This document shows positions 57,690 through 64,000 of a DNA stretch of 64,000 bases, one piece after another. The notes beneath the pieces were generated by a model. The model saw only the letters and a program-made list of their open reading frames with translations, made no database searches and had not been told where the DNA came from. Made by a program: the position numbers and the translations under genes. Source of the stretch: Symsagittifera roscoffensis (taxonomy: Eukaryota; Xenacoelomorpha; Acoela; Convolutidae); NCBI RefSeq assembly GCF_963678635.1, contig NC_087065.1, forward strand, positions 10,003,579-10,067,578, written 5' to 3'. Every line of letters begins with the position of its first letter. The first letter of the stretch is position 1.

Positions 57690-58568
57690 TATCAAGAAAC
57701 AGTCTTCAGAGCTCATAACTGATTTGCTTGGAGTTCAAAACTAAAAATACGGGTCCCAGCTTTGGTTTTCTAAACTTAAGCCACGTCTACCTAGATTTGC
57801 AAACACAAAATTTCAGGTCCCATTCCCCCCATTAATTATCGACTTTAACAGGGGCCTCTTGCACGTCCGAATTCGGTATCACTGCCCAAAGGGGTCTGGA
57901 AGCTTACATGCCTGGATCAAGTTTAGGGCCTAGAAGTTTGTAAGGTTTACATTCTAAGTTTCCATAGGGTGCTGGACCAAATGTATTGACCTCTAATTTC
58001 TGCTACAAGCGACACTAATTTCTCGGCACCGAGCTGATTTCGGTCTAACTTTTTGTTTGTTTTACTACTTAACTTCTTGGATTGCTTTTTGGGCGATTTT
58101 CAAAAGTTTTGAGCACTACCAGAATACTATAAAAAGCCTACTTTGACATAACGTTTTGCGCCGCTGAAAAACGTTTTGCGCAAATGTTGAAAAAACAGGT
58201 CAAAAAGGCCATTTTTGCTCCTTTTTTGGATAAGTTTGACCAAAAAATTGCGTTTTTTTGGCGCGCGCTCTTTTTCAACATTAGAATACTTTGTTAATTA
58301 GAATATGTTAACATTTTTTCAGATATGAAAATAGTTTGAGTAGCATTTTTGGTCAACTCGGGTAGAAAAATGAGACAAAAACCCCAATATACGTCAAATT
58401 TTGCAGTTTTTTTATGCTTGCCAAAAACCGATTGTCTCGACGACGCAAAATAGATCAACTTTCAAAAACGAACAAAAAGTTATTTTTTAGGCTTCAGCAT
58501 CATTTTCGGGCACTTGCAAAATTTAAAAATTGGTCGTAAGCAGCTCTGGATTGGAGTGCAGTCGGTCT
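57690..58568. other. no gene; faint hAT-like relic
   Basis: 58150-58290 contains AAAAATTGCGTTTTTTTGG and CGCGCGCTCTTTTTC, resembling the inside of the hAT-like miniature elements in reverse. The rest is unassigned. Confidence 0.35.
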
Positions 58569-58766
58569 GTATTTAGACATCCGCGTATTCCTACTCGTCA
58601 GTAACCAAACAAATACTGTATTAACCAATCAGAATCGAAATGAGAAAGCAAGTTTTCAATTTAAATAGTTATTTTTAATTATTATCTTCCTTGTCTCGAT
58701 TCTGATTGGTTAATATAGTATTTGTCTGCTTACTGACGAGTAGGAATACGCGGTTGTCTAAATACT
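58569..58766. mobile_element. MITE, Tc1/mariner-like (TA flanks)
   Basis: About 70-bp terminal inverted repeats read GTATTTAGACAnCCGCGTAT then TCCTACTCGTCAGTAA and ACCAATCAGAATCG. TA stands at both outer edges, the target duplication of Tc1/mariner elements. There is no transposase. A fragment of the same family lies near 49470. Confidence 0.8.
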
Positions 58767-58777
58767 GCTAGGTAACC

Positions 58778-58880
58778 CTCTGGATTGAAGTTCTGTAGAT
58801 TTGTTTTCAAAAGCTATTTCAGTTAACTGGCGAGCAGCCGGTACATTCGGGACTTTGCCTTGATATACACAGTCTTATCA
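58778..58880 (+). repeat. 103-bp exact duplicate, copy 1
   Basis: Identical by reading to 60107-60209. It runs from CTCTGGATTGAAGTTCTG to GATATACACAGTCTTATCA. The end carries GGGACTTTGCCTTGATA, a decayed form of the hairpin-family terminus. Confidence 0.9.
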
Positions 58881-59495
58881 TTCGTTATGTGTTTTCATTT
58901 TAATTTCTGCAACACATTAAAAAGGCTAACCAAATTCAAGAAAAGCATCATCATGTAAATTGTAAGCTTTTTAGCTGCTGCATTAAAACCTTGTGCATCA
59001 CCATCGTTTTGACATCCAACACTTATCTTTGTTTTTTTTGCAACTAACCGGCATGGCGACCCAAGCTACTTTCATTTTGTCTTCCGTTTTAGATTGTTTT
59101 TTTAGCACCCGAAAAAATCTTTGTCAAAATTAACATTGAATACGAACCGAAAGGCACTAGATTGACATTTAGCCAGAAATATACAAGCTGCGATACCTTT
59201 AAAACCAAAAAACGCTTTTCCATTACGATTTGCCACCTCTTAATGAAAGAATTAAACGGTTAAGCACATGCAAGTTTTGTACCTAGTAACGAATCCCCCC
59301 ATTTTGCAAAAAGGGGGTTAACTGGCTTAAGAGATCCATTAATATTTCAGTCTAACCAGTTTTGTAACAGCTGTGCTAGTGCTGATTTTGCTCTGATCAG
59401 AGATAAAATCAGAAAATCAAATCACAGTACTGAATCATCGATAAATCAGCACTGATTCAAGGCAATATTAGAGGTGATTTTTACTTTTCAATCAG
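58881..59495. other. no recognised gene
   Basis: An ATCAGCACTGATTC-rich, self-complementary stretch lies at about 59380-59460. No domain is present. Confidence 0.35.
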
Positions 59496-59689
59496 CATTC
59501 AGCAAAACGAGTCCCAGTCCAGGTTCGAGCCAACAATTTGGCGCACTCAAAACACCTTTATATTACGTTCACACCACCACTCCTCAGTTTGAAGAACAAA
59601 ATCCGAAATATAATTTGAAATTTGAATTACTTTACCAGCTACATATACAACGCCAAAAGCAATATATTGTGTCTGGAGGGAGATCCTAA
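59496..59689 (+). CDS. candidate terminal exon, 63 residues (unknown)
   Basis: The acceptor TTTTTACTTTTCAATCAG precedes a frame FSKTSPSPGSSQQFGALKTP, then YVHTTTPQFEEQNPKYNLKF and ELLYQLHIQRQKQYIVSGG, ending at TAA 59687-59689. It is balanced, polar and protein-like. It shows limited similarity to the 46535-46746 segment. An ATG-started version begins upstream at 59474. No domain is recognised. Confidence 0.25.
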
Positions 59690-60106
59690 AGAGTAGTACT
59701 GCTCATCGAGTAGGATATCCTGGAGAGTAAAGAGAAGACAGCCAGCATCAACTCAACAAACTAATTAATTTAAGGGCTGAAGTTAAAAAACAGTTCGTAG
59801 AGGTCCTGATTGTCTTTTAGGTCTTTTAGGTAAAAATAATGCAGATCTCGGGGAAGCTTACGCAGTTATCAAAGACTATTTGATCCAATGTCTCATCTGT
59901 GTTAGAGTTTTGCATTTCTAAAACTCGCCGTAATAATGCTGCAGTAGTACTGTTTTTACTTTCTCTGCAGCTTCATTTCAAGCTTTCCACAAAATCTTTC
60001 TTTTAAGAGAACATTTGATACCAAAAATTTCAGACTCTAACTTCTTCACAAATTGTTTTATATCAAATTATTGCCAAAAAACAAGAGTTCTCTATGAATT
60101 TAAGTT
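59690..60106. other. no recognised feature
   Basis: A GTCTTTTAG doublet (59813-59830) is the only repeat noticed. No gene is seen. Confidence 0.4.
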
Positions 60107-60209
60107 CTCTGGATTGAAGTTCTGTAGATTTGTTTTCAAAAGCTATTTCAGTTAACTGGCGAGCAGCCGGTACATTCGGGACTTTGCCTTGATATACACA
60201 GTCTTATCA
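60107..60209 (+). repeat. 103-bp exact duplicate, copy 2
   Basis: Exact match to 58778-58880, 1.33 kb away in direct orientation. Confidence 0.9.
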
Positions 60210-60239
60210 CAAAAAGATACCTTGAAGAAAAAAAAGAAA

Positions 60240-60700
60240 AAAGTACGAATTCAAACATTTTTTCATTGATTTTGAACATTTCATCGGTTTTTTACACTTG
60301 CGAAAGCAGGTGTTTTGTAATCGGGAACTAGAATTGTTTTGAGCTGTTAGCAAGTATCATGGTGTCATGTTGATGGTAGTTTCAGTGATTTGAAGTTTTT
60401 TTTGTAATATTTCTAAAAATTGATTTTTTTTTTCGCCTCATCTGGTGTCTGCCGAAAGATTGCCGGCTTTGTTTTCGCTTCGTAAATTTTATTCCGTTGT
60501 TAATTTAAAATTGAAATGTCTGGCGTGGCATACTTGCTTTGAATTTCTATTTTACAAAATTAGTTATTATGAAAATGTATTGGTGTCGGTTTTTCTATTT
60601 TTTTAAGGCGCTTTGGAATATATATATATATTTTTAAAAATTTTAGTTTTTCTCCCAAATTAACCTACCAATTTTTAAAACGGAGAAAACACTTTTTTTA
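60240..60700 (+). repeat. diverged third copy of part of the 5-kb unit
   Basis: TTGCGAAAGCAGGTGTTTTGTAATCGG, CATCTGGTGTCTG, GGCTTTGTTTTCGCTTCGTAAATTTTATTCCGTTG and TGGCATACTTGCTTTGAATT follow the order of 17315-17800 and 22890-23040 with many differences. This shows that at least this part of the duplicated unit is a dispersed repeat. Confidence 0.65.
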
Positions 60701-61934
60701 TCAATGGAAGGACCAAAAAAATCTCTGTGGACTTGCATACTCTCCAAGTATCTTTTGCTTAACCCTTCTGTCTGCAACCTATGAAAAATTTTTTGGGGGA
60801 GAATTTGATCCATATTTTTGATTTTTTTGTTTCATCAAAAGCTACTCTCACAAATTTGGGATTTTGGTTTCAATAACGGATTTTGTGAATTCTCCACATG
60901 ATCGGCAACTTTAAATTTTTTATATTTATATATAACGCGTAGCTGTATGCGTTTTTGCACTACCGGTCATTCGCAAATTTCCTAACACAAGAACTTGTTG
61001 CCCTAAAAACAATATTTTGATTTTTTGTCCGTTTTTTTTTCCATTTGATACGATTGACGAAGCTTAGGTTACATTTTCATTATTTTTACTTAGCATCGGT
61101 TCAATTGTAAGGGTAATTAAACTTTTAAAAAGTAAACGGTAATTAAGCAATTTCTTAGTAGTTTCTTAATTTTTTTGTGATTGCTCTGATTTATCTAGTT
61201 AAAGTGGACTGACGGCAAAGCTCAGTATACTTAATTTTTTTAATCAGAAAAAGATGCAAGCAAGATGTTTAGCTCATGATGTTATGATGATTGCCAGGAT
61301 AATTACCTTTAATGGCTTTAAGCCATTGTGCGGTTACAATTCAACATATGCCAAAAGTTGGTTTTCAACTTGTGAGTCACTCATTTCAATGTAAAAAAAA
61401 GGATTGATAGCTTTTCGACAGCCGTCAGATTGATAAATTTCTGAGTTCTTCCAAAACATTATAACTTCCTAAATTTGCTAAATTTCTCTAAGCCTCAGGC
61501 AAAAATTAGTAGGACAAAACGTCAAAAACGGGTGATAGGCAATTATTGGTGGTTTTGACTGAAAATTTAGGTGTTTATTCCGCTAACTCTCCCCTTTTTT
61601 TAAAAAAAAATAATTGGCGTTAAAAAATTGTAATGTAAAAACATGAATCATTTAGATCAGATTTTTAACCCATATCAATTGAGGTGTTCATGAAAACGTG
61701 TTGGCAAAGGTTACAAAAACATTCTGGGTTGTCTTGTAGCGCAAACATTAGCAAACTTTTTTTCTAATTAAAATTAAAATAAGATTTTGTACAAAAAAGT
61801 AAGATTTTGTACATATCACGATTTTTTTTGTTGTTAATGATATGGGAGTTTGAAAGTTGCGGAACTATACAATCTGAGCTATCGGCGCGCTGTATATGTG
61901 GTGCAAATCTAACATGATACAAATCTAAAATGCC
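60701..61934. other. no recognised gene
   Basis: AT-rich and repeat-poor by eye, with no ORF of note. Confidence 0.4.
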
Positions 61935-62340
61935 GCGGAAAGTAAGGGATGGAACTTTTGTGCTCGGAGTGGTTTCATTTCCCAGGCAAAGATTGACTTT
62001 TAAGCAAACCTCTTTTCAATATAATACTCAATGGAAAACGTGGAAAACGTTAACGCATTGAACTCAAAAACTTGTACTTATTTGATGTAAATTTAAATGG
62101 GCTGGTAAAAAGAGAAATTTGTCAGGTTTTAATGAATAGTACGCACAATATTATTAATTTTTTGGCGCCGTCATTCGAAGAAAATGACAAACTGATTGTG
62201 CTCGGCGTGGTTATTTTCTCCTGAACAAATTCGATTTCCAAACTAGTCATTTTTTAACAATTTTTCATACCGTCATAAAGCCAGTAATGTCTTGAGCTCA
62301 AATTTTGAGGCTTAGCATTATTTCTTGTTTTGTTGCACAT
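61935..62340 (+). mobile_element. hairpin-repeat relics
   Basis: GGAAAGTAAGGGATGGAACTTTTGTGCTCGGAGTGG (about 61936-61971) and a second GTGCTCGGCGTGG with AACTAGTCATTTTTTAACAAT (about 62200-62270) match the left part of the 56530 element. Both are incomplete. Confidence 0.5.
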
Positions 62341-63496
62341 TCGTATTAGACGTAAAAAAATTTCAAGGTCAGTGAAAAAAGTACTAACTACACGTTTATG
62401 TCTCTCAGCTGCTGGAATCAGGTTGTTCTAAAGACATTTCCTCGTTCTTTTATAGATGTTTTATAGGTATGTTTCGAGAAAGATTAGCGGCTTTTAAAGG
62501 AGAAAATTGATCGCGGCGAAGAAAGATTAATCTAAATTCACACTTTAAGCCAGACGTAAGATATATTTTTCAAAAGGACTGCTTCGTAAAATTGTAAAAG
62601 AGGCGGAAAAGTTGATTTTCTTGAAAAAAGTTAAAAAAATACGATAAAATAAAATTTCTGAAATTTTGACCCGTGTCTGGAAAATTTTGGGAACAATGGT
62701 TAGAATTATTGCTCTTTTGGGAAAATTAGAAATTTAATTTATAAGTGCACATTGAATTTCATTGAGCTAAGTTTTCAGAATTTGTTCAATGCACTGATTG
62801 CTTGGGATGCTCCCAACAGACCAACTGAGTAGTGAAGAACTTTTTCATCATATGCTTGGATGGCATCCTAGATAAGCCTGAAATCGTCATAAAACTTGAT
62901 TTTTTTCACAGCCATTAATCTACTACTACCATTATAGCCCTCCATTATAAAAATGAAAATTTTTGGTTATGACATGTGTCTTCTAAAAAATAGGATGTTC
63001 TTTAATAAGAGCGACTAGTGTCATTTTGGCCATAAAAAAGGATATTCTTACTGAAAGACTACGCAATTTGGTAAGAACTGCTTGAGTTCTGACATCAAGT
63101 TTTTGAGAAAACTAGCGTTCAATTGGTAACTATAGTTGCTAATTATAGATGTAATTAAGATTTCATGGTCTTTGAAAAGACCAAAACAATGTCTCTGAAC
63201 TACAGGAACTCCAGTGTGTAATTGCAATTCTTTCTATTTCAATGTGTCTTTGTACTTAACAATAGCCATTCAAAATTTTCCCTTTTTATAAAAGATTCTG
63301 AACAAACACCGTCTCTTAAAAAAACCTTGAGAGACAAAAGACTATACCCGTAAGGTTAATGGGAGGCAATAAATAGTTGCTTTTTTCGAAGTGCATCCGC
63401 TTAGTCTAAGGAAAGAGAAATGTTTCCCTTTGGACCTACTGGAATCAGGTTCTAAAGGCATTTCCTCGTTCTTTTATAGATGTTTTATAGGTATGT
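62341..63496. repeat. non-coding, with a duplicated segment of about 60 bp
   Basis: CTGGAATCAGGTT...CATTTCCTCGTTCTTTTATAGATGTTTTATAGGTATGTT occurs at about 62412-62473 and about 63440-63497 with small differences. Nothing else is recognised between. Confidence 0.6.
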
Positions 63497-64000
63497 TGTT
63501 CCAAAATTTTGTTGGTTTAACAGAGCTTATATGCCATAATTAATTTTTTAATAGGAGCAAATTTATCACTTTGTACCTAATATGACGTGTGGGGTGATGT
63601 TTTCTCAAAAATTTTAGTACCTAGCCATTTTAACTAGTCTTTTCAACTAGCCATTTTTGACGGAATTTTTTAAATATCATTCGAAAGCTATTGTTGTCTT
63701 GGGCTCAAATTTGAAAAAAAATATTTCACCTGTCATCTTTTTTTGTTAAGTTATGGGGGTTTAATTTTGGCCCATTTGGGACATTAACGCGCGATGTATA
63801 TTTCGCACTATTAATGCGTAAGCGAGATTTAATCCGTCTTATAAATCGTTCTAAATTGGTTTAACAGAGCTTATATGCCATAATTGATTTTTTAAGAGGA
63901 GCAAATTTTATCACTTTGTACCTAATATGACGTGTGGGGTGATGTTTTCTCAAAAGTTCTCAAATTAAAAAAAAAATGGAATTTGATTTTATTACATTTA
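63497..64000 (+). mobile_element. hairpin-repeat copy with internal tandem duplication, cut by window end
   Basis: Two copies of GGTTTAACAGAGCTTATATG...GACGTGTGGGGTGATGTTTTCTC (from 63511 and from 63858) flank CATTTTTGACGGAATTTTTT, TATGGGGGTTTAA, ACATTAACGCGCGATG and AATGCGTAAGCGAGATTTAA, all landmarks of the 56530 family. The hairpin end would lie beyond 64000. Confidence 0.65.

Noticed and set aside
1-64000. CRISPR array, bacterial operon, phage or riboswitch
   Set aside because: Repeats are dispersed or inverted, introns and poly(A)-type signals and eukaryotic retroelements dominate, and no prokaryotic gene organisation is present.

Overview
The window reads as AT-rich (about one third GC) nuclear DNA of an invertebrate animal. 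It holds no operons, no rRNA and no intact, recognisable host gene. Most of it is transposable-element sequence of several ages: an apparently intact Ty3/Gypsy LTR element, a decayed BEL/Pao element, a frameshifted MULE transposase, hAT-like and Tc1/mariner-like miniature elements, foldback elements, short dispersed repeats with terminal hairpins, and repeats carrying tRNA-like sequence. BEL/Pao, Gypsy and MULE together with tRNA-derived repeats fit a metazoan. The species cannot be named from sequence alone.

Layout. 1-9961: LTR element on the minus strand, with its candidate 5' LTR on the right, a long leader, two small ORFs, then one uninterrupted gag-pol frame of about 2,515 codons running off the left edge. 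9962-15576: mostly non-coding, with two large foldbacks (10786-11170, 13037-13360), one basic ORF and an hAT-like fragment. 15577-26068: a 4.5-5.3 kb unit present twice in direct orientation, each copy holding three nested hAT-like elements. Between the copies lie a tRNA-like, LTR-like repeat and 47-bp tandem repeats. A diverged third copy of part of the unit lies at about 60.2-60.7 kb. 26069-36690: repeats, foldbacks with poly-C/poly-G arms, and a few weak exon-like segments. 36690-41286: decayed BEL/Pao element (minus). 42012-42913: tRNA-bearing LTR-like unit followed by a broken fibronectin type III domain (minus). 43.2-48.4 kb: exon-like segments on the plus strand plus a third tRNA-bearing repeat. 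51137-57061: hairpin repeats, the MULE relic and a candidate minus-strand terminal exon. 57-64 kb: microsatellite, MITE, duplicated fragments and more hairpin-repeat copies.

The most interesting structures are three. First, a repeat whose roughly 435-bp unit starts TG, ends CA, contains a tRNA-Leu/Ser-like A-box/B-box unit and a nearly invariant central block, and is followed by a primer-binding-site-like stretch; one copy continues into a fibronectin III domain. Second, a dispersed 0.5-kb family with asymmetric terminal inverted repeats and one subterminal hairpin, as in Helentron-type rolling-circle derivatives. Third, the Gypsy element's three consecutive ORFs, each shifted +1 from the last.

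Caution on small coding calls: at this base composition about 7% of codons are stops by chance, so open stretches of 60 codons are expected on the order of 100 times over six frames. Exon-like segments without a recognised domain are therefore scored low.
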